Assembly: GCA_029964075.1 (NCBI GenBank)
Contig: CM057135.1
Location: 7,487,001-7,551,000 of the forward strand
Source of the DNA: Patiria pectinifera
Taxonomy: Eukaryota > Echinodermata > Asteroidea > Valvatida > Asterinidae
Reading direction: 5' to 3'
DNA: 64,000 nucleotides
How positions within the stretch are numbered: position 1 is the first letter of the stretch; each line of letters opens with the position of its first letter. The translations under genes were made by a program, and so were the position numbers. Below, in pieces: positions 42,808 to 54,093 of this stretch. Below the pieces are notes generated by a model, which saw only the letters and a list, made by a program, of their open reading frames with translations, had not been told where the DNA came from and did not search any database.

Positions 42808-44148
42808 GCCAACGCTCTTTTCCATTTATTTGACAGGACTGAAGCACGTCTTACGCCGTCATCATTCACTCAACTACCACTGCTATGCGGATGACATTCA
42901 GCTTTATGTGTCGTTTCCCCCCAACCAAGCCGATGCTGCGACCGCTATGAAGCGACTGGAGGATTGTATTGGAGATGTCAAGATCTTGGATGGGCTCCAA
43001 CTCCTTGAATCTTTATTATAATAAATCTTAAATGACACTTTGTAGTTCAAAAGTGCAGTTGGCTAAAATAGACATCCCATCTATCAACATAGACAATTCG
43101 ATCATTTGCATTTCGGATTCTTTCTAGAAATTTAGGCGTTATTTTTGATTCATATGTCCATGTCTGTTCAAGCATCTGCTATTTGCCCTAATATCACCCC
43201 TTTAAGATTTCTGCAACTCACCTCTTTATGATTTACCCAAAATACAGCTTGCCCGATTACTACAGAACAAAGCTGCTGGAATAGTTTCTCTTAATAGTTG
43301 CAAAACTCACATAAAGCCAGTTCAGCATTCCCTCCATTGGCTTCCTGTACATTGGCTACCTGTATAGTTTTCAAATTACTTTTGCTTGTTTTCCATTGCT
43401 TTCATGGTTCTGCCCCTGGATATAATTCTAATTTGCTAATTCCTTACAACCCTGCTAGGTACCTTAGGTCTACAAATTCGTCCCTGCTTGTTGTGCCTAA
43501 AACTATTAGATCTTGGGGGGCCGTTCATTTTCTCATGCTGAACCTATGGCCAAGTTCGCGCAAGGACTATAGTTGACCAATGGTTAACTAACGTTTGCCC
43601 GAACTCTGTCTAGTCGACGGTGGTTGACTACGCTAGTCGACTATTTGGAACCAGCCTACTGGGGTTGGTTGCTTCGCTGGTAACCAATAGCCGCGCGCAT
43701 TCATAACGCTAGCAGAGAGCCAGGATCCAGAAGTTTTGCGATGACATTTTGACCAGCGTTTAACTAGAGACGTTCGCACGTTGCTATTAGTGCGCAGGCG
43801 TACGGTACGTCACAAATCAACCACTAGTCGACTAATGGTCCTTGCCCGAACTTGGCCTATGTTATGGAACAAACTTCCCATAAAATATTCGTGATAGTGC
43901 TACCTTCCATTAATTTCAATGTGCTCTGAAGACCCACCTATTCCAAGCAGCATTTCACTAATCGTCCAGTTTGATTTCAATCTCATGTATACTGTTTCAT
44001 ATTCATGTATTTTTATTTGTGCGTACTTTTGTTCCCTACTGTCTTTTTGCTGTTCATGTTTATTCGTTTGATTCTTTGCGCCTTGAGCATCTAACCAAGA
44101 TGGATTTGGCGCATTATAAATGCTCTTTATTATTATTATTATTATCAT
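42808..44148 (+). mobile_element. LINE (CR1/L2-like) 3' part with a MITE inserted
   Basis: The left edge encodes PTLFSIYL, followed by YHCYADDIQLYVSF (RT motif C) and further on ASCTLATCIVFKLLLLVFHCF. The 3' end reads GATGGATTTGGCGCATTATA followed by an ATT microsatellite (44128-44147), typical of this LINE group. The frame is broken several times. The copy is cut off on its left exactly at the BEL LTR. A 310-bp MITE lies at 43548-43857. Confidence 0.8.
43548..43857. mobile_element. 310-bp MITE, PIF/Harbinger-like by target size
   Basis: The ends are inverted repeats: GGCCAAGTTCGCGCAAGGAC on the left and GGCCAAGTTCGGGCAAGGAC on the reversed right (19 of 20 identical). TAT flanks both sides (43545-43547 and 43858-43860). 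The LINE sequence reads on properly over one TAT (GAACC-TAT-GTTATGGAAC), which confirms the limits. A 3-bp duplication points to PIF/Harbinger, but the CC before TAT leaves a 5-bp reading possible. Inside are several GTCGAC-centred words in both orientations. Confidence 0.8.
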
Positions 44149-44535
44149 AAAAAAGAGAGACCACCGAGAGCGCACTTATACAAATTAAATAGAATAATCG
44201 ACACTATTATCTACGTAGAAATGGAAGTCGAAGGGTTGCGGGCTATAGCTGGAGCTATCAGTATTCCCGCTATCTTGGGTATCATATCAGCTCCCGTTGG
44301 ATTGGTGTTAGAAGGAACGTTTATAAGCGCTCTCGGTGAAGACATTTTGCTCAGATTCGCGTTTAAGCGATTATCCATCAAGCACGACCAGATCAGAATA
44401 TTAGCTGACTCCAAACTCAACACGATTGAAGAATACGTGTCTCAAGCCATCAACAACGGAGATATATAGCACGAATAGTTTTTAATGATTACAAGAGAGC
44501 TCAGAAAATGTAACGAGCTTAAACAAAAATTAATG
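44149..44535 (+). mobile_element. Second Polinton copy, end of the minor capsid-like gene
   Basis: Matches 15125-15530 at roughly 80-85%. It encodes the C-terminal helices (LRAIAGAISIPAILGI, SAPVGLVLEGTFISAL) and KHDQIRILADSKLNTIEEYV. The left side is cut by the 3' end of a LINE; the right side is cut by another LINE. It is a broken fragment of an older or separate Polinton insertion. Confidence 0.88.
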
Positions 44536-46533
44536 GACAAGAAGAAGCACTCAGCTTCGAAAGAAAAGCCAAGATCAGGTACTGCAAGGAGAAACTCTCT
44601 TCCTGCAATACAAAGGAGCTCTACAGAACACTGAACTCCCTTCTACACAGAAATTTAGCATCTCTTCCTGTTCATGATTGTACTGAAACACTGAGCAATC
44701 AGTTTTGTCTTTACTTTTCGAACAAAATCACCAGAATTCGTCAAAATTTAGATTCAGCAGAAGATAGAATGAGTTGTTTTGCCGATTCACAACTAATCCA
44801 TTTCGAGCCATTGTCTGTCTTTAGTCCAGCTACGGAAGATGAAGTTCTACGCATCATCCGTGGTTCTCCTAATAAATCATGTGGCCTCGATCCACTTCCA
44901 ACCTGGCTCTTGAAGGAAAACATCGCACCCATCCTCCCAGTTCTGACCTCAATAGTAAATGCATCTCTGACTGATGGCGTATTCCCAACAGGAGCTCGCT
45001 ACGCCATAATCAAACCCCTCTTGAAAAAGCCAACCTTGGACAAAAACATCCTCAGTAACTACAGGCCAGTATCTAACCTGTCATTTCTTGGAAAGATCAT
45101 CGAGAAAACGGTTTGTTCAAGACTGCTAGCCCACATGTCAACCAACAAACTGATAGACCCTCACCAATCAGCATACAGGACACACCACAGCACAGAAACT
45201 GCACTCATCAAAGTGAAAAATGACATCATGACTGATCTTGATTTAAATCGGGTTACCTTTCTGGTGCTTTTAGATCTTTCAGCAGCATTCGACACCATAG
45301 ATAGAGAAATCTTAATATCTCGTCTCTCAACCAGAATTGGTGTTCGTGATGTTGCACTGAAATGGTTCAAGTCGTATCTTGCAGATTGGTCAGCCAGAGT
45401 AGAACTTGGCGGTAAAAAGTCGCATCCCACTGAAGTCTGTGTGGGACTACCACAGGCTTCTGTTTTTGGGCCTCTTGGTTATTCCATTTACACACTTCCT
45501 GTTGGAGACATAGCCCGTCATCATGGTGTGTCACACCATTGCTATGCCGACGACACACAATTGTATATTTCATTTGATCCCAAATCTCCCAATGATCGAA
45601 TTTGTGCCATTGAAATCTTGAATAAATGCATGTCTGATATTAAATCATGGATGACTTGTAACAAACTAAAACTAAATCAAGACAAAACTGAGTTTCTCAT
45701 AATAGGTTCACCTTTCAATTTAAACAATCTTCCAGAAATTGTACTCACAGTAGGTAATTCAGCTTTTAGACCATCAACATCTGCTAGGAATCTTGGCGTA
45801 TATTTTGATTGTAATATGTCCATGACATCTCACATCACTCAATTATGTAACGTTGTCCGGTTTCACCTTCGCAATATTTCAAAAATTAGAAAATTCATCG
45901 ATTATAATTCTTGTCATCATGCAGTTAGAGGTCTCATCCTATCAAGGTTAGATTATTGTAGTGGGCTTCTGACATCTGTACCATCAAGTCACCTTAAAAG
46001 ACTCCAGAGTCTCCAGAACTGGGCAGCTCGCTTCATCTACAGGACTAACCGAAGACAGGATTCCACCCCTTTGCTGCAGTCACTACATTGGTTGCCAATC
46101 TCCAAACGAATTTGTTACAAGTTATTACTTTTGGTGTACAAATCATTTCACAACCAGTCACCAGAACATATGCAGTCCTGCATTTTGCCTCATGTTCCCC
46201 CCAGACCAAACCTCCGTTCTAGTTCTAATCCTTTTCACCTGACTTCCCCTCGTACTCACAACAAAGCTGGTGACAGAACCTTCACAGTCACTGCAGCGAA
46301 GGAGTGGAATAGTCTGCCCTTTTCCATTCAAAATGCCAAAGCTCTCGAGCAATTCAAGAAGCTTATCAAGACCAATTTATTCCACCAATAATCAATTCAT
46401 TGTCTATGCTACCTGTTTTTATTATTTAACTTTATTTATTTATTTTATTTAATTGTTCATTATTTGTAAGCGTTGTGATTTAGTTTACTAATAATTACTT
46501 AAATGCCGATTATTATTATTATTATTATTATTA
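44536..46533 (+). mobile_element. LINE (CR1/L2-like), 5'-truncated, inside the second Polinton copy
   Basis: A 540-residue open frame (44769-46391) holds an almost intact reverse transcriptase: KSCGLDPLPTWLLKE, NYRPVSNLSFLGKIIEK, LLDLSAAFDTIDREIL (motif A), HHCYADDTQLYISF (motif C) and KLKLNQDKTEFLIIGSP. The C-terminal part has the usual LHWLPISKRICYKLLLLVYK. Another 230 bases upstream encode the linker (RNLASLPVHDCTETLSN) but the endonuclease is missing, as expected of a copy truncated during insertion. The 3' end is an ATT microsatellite at 46509-46535. Because the RT frame is open, this is the youngest LINE in the window. Confidence 0.92.
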
Positions 46534-47200
46534 TTAAAAACGATTCGGACTTTGAAAAAGAAGTAAAAAAACAAGTATACGAACAGTCGACAAAAGAAGT
46601 CAAAAATCTATTATTCGAATTCTCAGTAAATAAAAACTATGAATAAGATTCGCCTAGTAATAGCGCTGTGCCCTCTGCCCCGCCTCTTTACTAATCTTTG
46701 TACCTTTTTAAAGCTTTTTCAAATAGATTTTGGGTCACTTTAAATAAATATCTGACTCGTTTTTTGTCGAATCCAACGACGTGATAATAACACGCCGTTA
46801 TTAAAGATCGTTTGACGCACCCGTTTACCCTCCATGTTTTGCGATTAACGAGATCGTTATATTTATTTATCATTTCTTGGAGGTTGCTTTCCGGAGATAC
46901 GTCCATTTCTTTGAATTTGTCGTTTGATTCTTTAAACTTGCTCAAGTGATATATTGTCTTTGCGCATTTTGTGCCGAATAGTCAAAATAACGAGAGATTA
47001 ATTCACCACAGGTTGCGCATATATACCAGCAATTTTCAATTAGTATATGGTGATCGCATGGATCTGTTTCTGTCTTGGTGTTTTATCCGGTAGCTGGAGG
47101 TATTTACTCTGGAATAGATTAATTTATTAAAAATGATTTATTTTTTTAAAATAAAATTTTAATAAAAAAAAATATGTCTCTTTAGTATAGAGACAGGGCT
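46534..47200. mobile_element. Second Polinton copy, right end with TFIIB-like gene remnant
   Basis: Continues the second copy after the LINE: the charged tail near 46540-46630, then a minus-strand TFIIB-like region (46691-47040) with NKYNDLVNRKTWRVNGCVKR and LFKVTQNLFEKALKRYKD. A Cys/His zinc-ribbon stretch (CDHHILIEN, ICATCGELIS) is readable near 46990-47065. The gene is broken about twice. The AT-rich end (47100-47170) matches the end of the first copy. A hairpin, TGTCTCT-TTAGTAT-AGAGACA, lies at 47175-47195. Confidence 0.8.
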
Positions 47201-47555
47201 TTTTTGCGTGTCTCAAAGTACTAGCGGCTTTGTTACAAGACTAATTCACATGGCCAACCTTGAATTACAAGTTCAGGAAGTGAGTTGGCACAACACACTA
47301 TTCATGACTATTATTTTCGTTTCATACCCAATACAATACAATTTCCTTGAAACAAAAGATTGACCAACCACGACGTCATAAACGCAGCTTATGCATGAAA
47401 GGGGACTTTTCCAAAACACCCAATTTCTCATTATGCTTTATGTCTTTGTGCATACAAAGTGACAGTGCCACAAAGGTCCGAAATTACCTCCCTCAGCAGA
47501 AATTTCCCGAAAAAAACCCAGCAACACGCCTCCTCCACTTCAATGTCAATACAAC
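47201..47555. other. Short spacer, no gene seen
   Basis: Only short open frames without coding character. It separates the Polinton remnant from the minus-strand LINE. Confidence 0.4.
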
Positions 47556-48640
47556 TATTCATTTCAATTCAATTTATTTATTCGTCATGCCAGCATGAAA
47601 TGTTCCTTCTCGCTTTGCACATAAAATTTCAAATATCTACAATACAGAAAATTAAATATATAAACATACAGTATACACGTTAAAACATTCAATGAAAAGG
47701 CAATAAATTAAATAATAAACGAGTTCCTCAAAAACACTGTAAAACCCTAAAAACACACACATGAACCACATTGAACAGGCTGCCTATGGGACAAGGAAAG
47801 GTATGCTGGAGGAAAATAGGGATAAATAGCAAGGAGGACAGAAAAAAAAAGAAGACTTGCACACACGCACACAAAGGGACATGGAGAAAGAAGGGGTTGA
47901 TAACGGAAGGAACGATGAAGGGCACGAGTAAGGAGGGGTGGAAGTGAATGGATTGGGACAAAAATGAGATAAGAGGGAAAGGAAAATAAGGGGGGGGGGA
48001 ATGGCATGGAAGGCAACTGGAAATGAAAATACTGTGTAATGACAAGCTTAAAACTATAATACATGTACATGTTCTTTAAAAACACATTATCTGCTAAAAT
48101 CGTTATTGAAGCGAGAAACCGCACTTGGTACAAAGGACAGGCGGTGACGGTTTGTCTTGGATTTGAGTTGTCGTAGTCTGCCGGACTTGTTAAAAACTAA
48201 CAAAGTATGCAGCGGATGGGTATTGTCAAGCAGTATTGCTTTTAGTTTTGCCGGCACAGCTGACTTGTAGATAGATCTCACGTCTCGGACAGTATTACCA
48301 ATGATTTTACTGGCTGATTTGGTGATTCTACTAAGCTTATTCAAATTATCTACTGTCAGACCGTTTACCCATGCAATACAACAAAACATGATCACAGACT
48401 GGATGACACTTTGATAAAACATAGTGATTATCTCCCGGTCGATATTAAATAACCCCAATTTCCTCAGAAAATAAATTCGCTGATTATCCTTAGAACATAA
48501 TTTTTGAGTGTTGACATTCCAATTCAAGTGATCATCAATATACGTTCCCAGGTACTTATGCTCGGTGACAATTTCAATATCAACTATCTTTAGGATATGA
48601 TTTCATAGCTATATGGTAAGTGTAAACAGTTTACTGTTTT
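47556..48640 (-). mobile_element. LINE 3' fragment on the minus strand
   Basis: The minus-strand frame 48087-48527 encodes the end of a non-LTR reverse transcriptase: NWNVNTQKLCSKDNQRIYFL, LRKLGLFNIDREIITMFYQS and a C-terminal RLRQLKSKTNRHRLSFVPSA. Upstream, VTEHKYLGTYIDDH can be read near 48535-48580. The 3' end near 47556 is a TTGAATTGAAATGA-type tail on the minus strand. The 3' untranslated part is low-complexity GA/TC-rich. The copy is 5'-truncated. Confidence 0.8.
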
Positions 48641-49189
48641 TTCTATAAATATACGGACATTGCTACGCAAATCCACATTCTAACCAGCAGAGCACACTGA
48701 GCAACTTGTTTGTCCACCAAAGACTACATCACCAGCAGTCAGACGACTGTTACAAACTACACTTGTTTTTATCAATCAACCATACCAACCACCAACGGAA
48801 ACCACTTACATCAGGTGACAGAACACGACCGGAAAGGTATACTTTATGACTAGAATTTTAATAAAAGCATGTGAGTGAGCTGTGCAGTACGTGACAAACT
48901 TTAAAAGTTAACTTTCAAGTTTTTTTTATTATTGTATTTTTCAGATTCCAAAAGAGGAATAGACTGGACATTACGTGAATTCTGGCAACACAAACAACGA
49001 CAGTTGTCCGTATCACTGAAAGGTAAACATAAATATAAGCCCTAGATTTTTCAAGTTTGTAAGTGAGCAGCTGTATAGCACGTTACAATTTGTTTTTTTT
49101 TAATAACCGTCAACTTCTTTTTTAATCATTTCTATTTTTCATATTCTAGAAGAGAAACTGATGGAGGATCATACAATCAACATACTTTA
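48641..49189. other. Intergenic DNA with two similar blocks
   Basis: No gene. Two stretches near 48840-48960 and 49055-49160 share the pattern GTGAGC...GCTGT.CAGTACGTGACAA / AGCACGTTACAA, then a TTTTTTT run and TTTTTCA.ATTC.A.AAGAG, so they are a diverged tandem pair of about 195 bp. Confidence 0.4.
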
Positions 49190-49885
49190 GCGGCAATGGC
49201 AGGAAACACTGAGAGAAATGGGGTAATGATGAAATTGTAAACATTAAAAATCACAGAAAATACTTTCAAGAGAAGTTAGCATTTCTTGATAGTTTAGAGA
49301 TAGAAGGGCCAGTTGGAAAGGTCATACTTCCAAACCAAAATCAGACCTACGTTCTCTGTTAAAACAACCAAAAGAGATAAAACAAAAACTCGTAGAAAGG
49401 ACTTTAATACACACGTATATCTACTTTGAAAAGTAGTTAGCTACACTAAAATCACATGCTCTCTATTTGTGAGGGCAAGAAATATAACAAAACTCAGGCA
49501 ACTTACCGAACATTTAGTTTCTGGCTATAAAGGTATCAGGCACCATGGAGCTATTCCGATCGGTGGTTATATCGAATAAGGCAAGTGGTTAGATTTAGCT
49601 CAAGACATTAATAGCCATGAAAAACTTGTTAAAAAAATTAGTAAAACATGGGCTGAATGGCTTGCAGAGAACGTGGGAATAAAAAAAGCACATGCCAACA
49701 AAATACATACACGTTTCAAATCTGTTGAGACGTTATCCCCTTATTAAACAAAAAGGTATCTCCTTCAGCGAAGTTTATAGTGGCAGAAAGGATATACGTC
49801 ACATGCTGCTAAACCGCAGCTTCGCTAAAAAAAAACACCTTTTAATTTCTTGTTGGTTTGAAATTATTCCGGCAAAGTGCTGATG
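49190..49885 (+). pseudogene. Decayed coding remnant of unknown family
   Basis: Short + frames read like protein over about 600 bases: HLVSGYKGIRHHGAIPIGGY near 49510, GKWLDLAQDINSHEKLVKKI near 49580, SKTWAEWLAENVGIKKAHAN near 49640, and KGISFSEVYSGRKDIRHMLL near 49750 (63-codon open frame 49692-49883). The pattern of a helical protein with conserved Trp residues recalls a repetitive hypothetical family of marine invertebrates, but I cannot name it. Several stops and frame changes show it is dead. Confidence 0.45.
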
Positions 49886-49989
49886 TTTTGGGAGTGTGAC
49901 CTTTTTGTTGTTGTTAAATAGCCGCTATTTTCAGAGCCTACGTATTTTAAGTTTAGTTGTAACATAAACGGTTTAGTGTATGAACTTGT

Positions 49990-51540
49990 AACCTTCAACA
50001 CATATCGACCCTTATCCCGAGTGGAGCATATTACTCTGACGTCGGGATGACGTCATCATTTATCAAATTACAACTCAGTCAATTATAACTCATGAACAAA
50101 ATCAACGATCACGTTCATACTTTGTGTTCTGATGGACAATACCTTGATAAACATTTTCGATATAAAAGTCAAGGTTGTTTGACCTTTCCTTCCGGGGTTA
50201 ACGGAAAGTTAGATGAGTTCAACATATAGAAATTAGCCTCAAAAAAAAGGAAATCAAGATTTCTTTCAAACGGTTGGCGTGGTAATAATAAAACGTAATA
50301 TAAACTTGGAACCCAGTACAAAGATGTTGTTGATTTTATGACGTCATCATGACTTCATCGGGTATCAAATGACTAGTGATTAAAGGGCAAATTTTGACAG
50401 AATAGTTTGAGCTATATCTTTTGAACTCAATATATTATCGTGTACGTTATTGTTTGGGGGTTGAAGACTATGTCCAGAGAAACATTTTTGTTTCAGAAAC
50501 CACTTGACCTTTACTGCCAGTGTTGCCGGAAGTGCAATAAAAACTGAATATAACTCCAAAGCGGAAGCATTTTACTGCAGCCTTATAAATTATGAAAGTG
50601 CTTAGTGAGCAATGCCAGACACAAAAACAGTGTGATGGCGTCACATAAAAAAGTGTTTGCTTTCTTTAATTTGAAAACCATCCGTTTAAATTTTACAAAA
50701 TTGCCTTTTGACATATTTTTGATTAACCACAGATATCTTGACAAGATTTCAAATTCATGACGTCATTAGACCTTAAGTTGCTTTAGGGAGAATTTAAAAA
50801 TGCTCACATTTTAAAATATATTTTATCATATGATCCCCGTCTTGTATCTTTGTAGCCCAAATAATGATATCCATTACAATGTTCACCTTTGGATCTCTAA
50901 TGCATATATTTCCAAACCAAACTGGTGTCACAACGTCATCAAACCGGAAGTTATGTTATTAATACATATTTACATATTATTACATTTTCCATATTTGCAT
51001 ACCTTATTTTAACTTCAGAATGAACATTTATCCTCTCCGAACTAAATCAGTATTCATTAATTCCCGTTTTGACTGATAACGTCATCAAACCAGAGATTGT
51101 CTTTAAACCTTGCTCACACTTAGACCAGCACCTGCCGCTGTGTGCCGAACATTGACGTAATCATCACGTCATCACGAGTCACGTGACGTCACAATATAGG
51201 TGCATATTTTAAGTTCGAGGCCTATTTCTCCAGAACTACAGGTCCGATTTCGTTGAAACCTGGTATGTAACTAGACCGGGATGTGTTATAGATAAAAATT
51301 GAAGTGACGTCTCGATGACGTCATCACTTGACATGCGACGTCACATTAAATTAGCATTTTTCTATGGCGTATATCTACATTAGTACAGGTCCGATTTGGT
51401 TGTAACTTGGTGTGTACATAAACTGCGATGTGTTATAAATGAAAATTGAGGTGACGTCATGATGACGTCATCATATCTCATGTAACATTACATCACATTA
51501 AAGGGGCATTAAAAGGCCTATATCTAAAGACAAATTAGAC
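49990..51540. repeat. Decayed repeat region rich in TGACGTCA words
   Basis: ATGACGTCATCA or close variants recur about ten times, for example near 50049, 50339, 50758, 51313 and 51461. The last two belong to a diverged tandem pair of about 150 bp whose units read ACAGGTCCGATTT, then TTGTAACYTGG, GCGATGTGTTATA, and GATGACGTCATCA. The word TGACGTCA is the CRE palindrome, but here it looks like part of a repeat. No gene is seen. Confidence 0.6.
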
Positions 51541-51590
51541 AGGTGCAATTTGTTTTTAAAAGGTTATTGTAACATTCGATTAAAGAATTG

Positions 51591-52139
51591 TGTGGCGGGA
51601 CTGTTCCCGAACCAAGTTATTCCTCGGACCAGGGACTACACAAAGCAGTCTAAAGGCTAAGGATGCAGGCTCGTTTTGGGTGGAAATCTACCGCCGCAGG
51701 AATTGATCCCAAAACCTTCTGTTAATTAGGCAATAACAGGGCAACTGGCAACTGAATGGTTGGTAATCTCAAGTAACAACGATGATTTATTTCAGAGACA
51801 ACAATTAAATGATTAAATGATTTGGGAGTAATTGTCTTCGGTAGCTTTATTACAACCTGTGGTTTTCGAATATGAGCCCTATTTGCAATACACAACTAAT
51901 ATCGCACTGCTCACTCCAATAATCACTGCAAAAACTAATGCTGCATTACAGGAACGCTATAGCAATGCACAACCAATGCTGCAATATAGGAACACTACAG
52001 TAATGCACAACCAATGCTGCAATACATGAACGCTATAGCAATGCACAGACAAATGCTGCAATATAGAAATACTACAGCAACGCAACAACCAATGCTGCAC
52101 TGTCTAAACAATTACGCATTGCATAGCTCAGTGCCACTG
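51591..52139 (-). repeat. Gypsy 3' LTR (part shared with the other LTR)
   Basis: Matches 63207-63751. Inside is a tandem repeat of 38-39 bp, AATGCTGCA.TAYAGGAACR-type, four units at about 51937-52095. The LTR probably continues to the right to about 52610, but the other copy does not match there, so the inner border is not fixed. Confidence 0.8.
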
Positions 52140-53364
52140 CGGAGATATGGGTTGTGCGCACGTAGCACTACGAAACCTTGGGCCCAGCCCCAATCAACCA
52201 CAATGCACCCGCAAGTGTTCGGCTTAACTATCCAACAGTTCGCCCGCGCATAGCTAGCATATAGCACACTCAACTCACAATCTTACAGCTCGCTGCCACT
52301 TGCCAGAAACTTTGCGCGTACGTACGTAGCAATCTACCTACGCACATACATAGCACATGCACTAAACCATTATGATGCACTAAACATATGGGGCTTTGTT
52401 AACCAATCGCGTGCGTGCATACACGCACACCCTGACTGCTAAGCCACGCCCAGTCACGGGCTTACTATACTACAGTTCATTCATAAGATTAGTATACAAT
52501 AAAATGAACAAGGGCATAAAAACTACACTTACCGTCACATGGGCCCGACAAATGGCAGAGATTGTCCCCAACTCTAAGCCATAAATCAAAATAAAAGGAA
52601 AGTGTGACTAAATCTTAACTTCTTCTTTAAATTACAATATAAAACTTAAAGCTTAACTTTTTCTTTAAATTATAATATAAAACATAAGGGGGGGGGCTGA
52701 TTTCAAAGCTCATTAAATATTCACAAGCTCTTATACACCGGATAAGGGCACTTGCCTTACATGTACTCTACATATGCAGGAACACCAAAGTTTGCTAATT
52801 AAATATTCAAAAGATTTAACAAGGAAGGATCGTACACATTTTCCTTAAATTCAGCTCATTAAAAAATCACCAGAAATTTTACAGATAATTTCCACTGATT
52901 TTACAACGATTAAAATATAAATGCTCTTAAATAATTTTTCGCTTGATCACCTGCTTGAATGTTAAGATAATTCTGAAATAATGAAATACGCACTAAATAT
53001 GATGTAAGATTTTCTCAACTCGAAATTTTACATGATTTGATAGGATAAATTTTACAGAGTCTTAGCTACGAATTTGTCGATTATTAATATTTACACAATT
53101 TGTTTTTACGAAAAATCACCCAGTGCAAAAATTAGGGGTTTTACAAGATCTACGAAATTGTTAATTAGGATTTCTGTTTTATATAAAATAAAGATCTGAT
53201 TTCAAGACTGATTCTATTATTATTATTTTTTTCTTTCTCTCTTTTTACCGACAATAAACCTTAACTTTATTAAACTATTTGGAAAACTTTGAACTGTTCA
53301 ACACTGGAAACCTTTAGAATCTTGGTTAATCAGAATAATGAAACAAAAACCTAAACTGGAACGT
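52140..53364. other. Inner part of the 3' LTR and untranslated region of the Gypsy element
   Basis: No gene. The stretch 52612-52690 holds a 47-bp tandem pair (TTAACTTCTTCTTTAAATTA-type). A pyrimidine-rich run at 53226-53247 would be purine-rich on the minus strand and could be a polypurine tract, though its distance from the LTR border is unclear. Confidence 0.4.
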
Positions 53365-54093
53365 TTATTTCCCTGTTGGCTTTCCCTCACTATCTACCTC
53401 AATCTGCTTCGTGTAGACGCTATTATGCTCACCCGTCTTGACCACTTTACCATCGAGAAAAACCTGCATGCAGGTGTACTCTCGGATGGTAGCTGTGCGC
53501 CTTCTCTTCTTCGGAGGGTCCTCCCTTTTCTGAGTGGGGAACATCTCCTCTTCCTCCTGGGATGAAGACTGTGATGCTGAGGATGGGGACGTGGCCTTGG
53601 CCGCTCTCACCATCTGCATCATCCCCTTCGGCTTGCCTCCCGAGAGGTGAAAAGGGGGGACAACCAACTTTGGCGAGGTTGACACTTTTGGGGATTCTTG
53701 GATTTGTGAGGCTGACAGGGACAATGCATCGACGACTGGCGTGACCCCACTTGGCACTGCTGCCGGTAGCAAACCAGCACTGGTGGACGTACCCGGACCT
53801 ACTGCACGGCTCTCTGCGACCTTTGTCACCGTACTGACGCTCCAAGACTCTGGTGCCTGGGAAGAAACCGCTGCACCCTTCACCACACCAATTGTGTGTA
53901 CCGTCTCCATGTGATGCTGGAGGATATACACCTGACCTGCAACGTAATCGCACCTGCTACACATCAAGGTGTTCGTCGACGGCCAATGGATGTCTCGAAA
54001 ATGGCGCCATAAGCTAGGCCGGTGCAGGTACCAACTGGTACACTCATGGCACTTGTATCGCCTCGGCTCAACCGTCGTCATGCTGGGACTCAA
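53365..54093 (-). CDS. Extra ORF of the Gypsy element: two C2H2 zinc fingers and a Ser/Pro-rich tail
   Basis: A 242-residue open frame. Residues 14-35 form a finger CHECTSWYLHRPSLWRHFRD-IH (C-x2-C-x12-H-x4-H) and residues 44-65 a second, CSRCDYVAGQVYILQHHMET-VH, with the same spacing. The rest is Ser/Pro/Thr-rich with a basic patch (PPKKRRRTATIREY), a likely nuclear signal. It lies between the integrase end and the 3' LTR, on the same strand as pol. Gypsy elements with an extra ORF here usually carry an envelope-like or unknown gene. The frame is intact while pol is not. Confidence 0.8.
   Translation of the reverse strand: MSPSMTTVEPRRYKCHECTSWYLHRPSLWRHFRDIHWPSTNTLMCSRCDYVAGQVYILQHHMETVHTIGVVKGAAVSSQAPESWSVSTVTKVAESRAVGPGTSTSAGLLPAAVPSGVTPVVDALSLSASQIQESPKVSTSPKLVVPPFHLSGGKPKGMMQMVRAAKATSPSSASQSSSQEEEEMFPTQKREDPPKKRRRTATIREYTCMQVFLDGKVVKTGEHNSVYTKQIEVDSEGKPTGK

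Noticed and set aside
53447-53953. 168-codon minus-strand frame overlapping the zinc-finger ORF
   Set aside because: It is a shadow frame; the C2H2 finger pattern lies in the frame 53365-54093.
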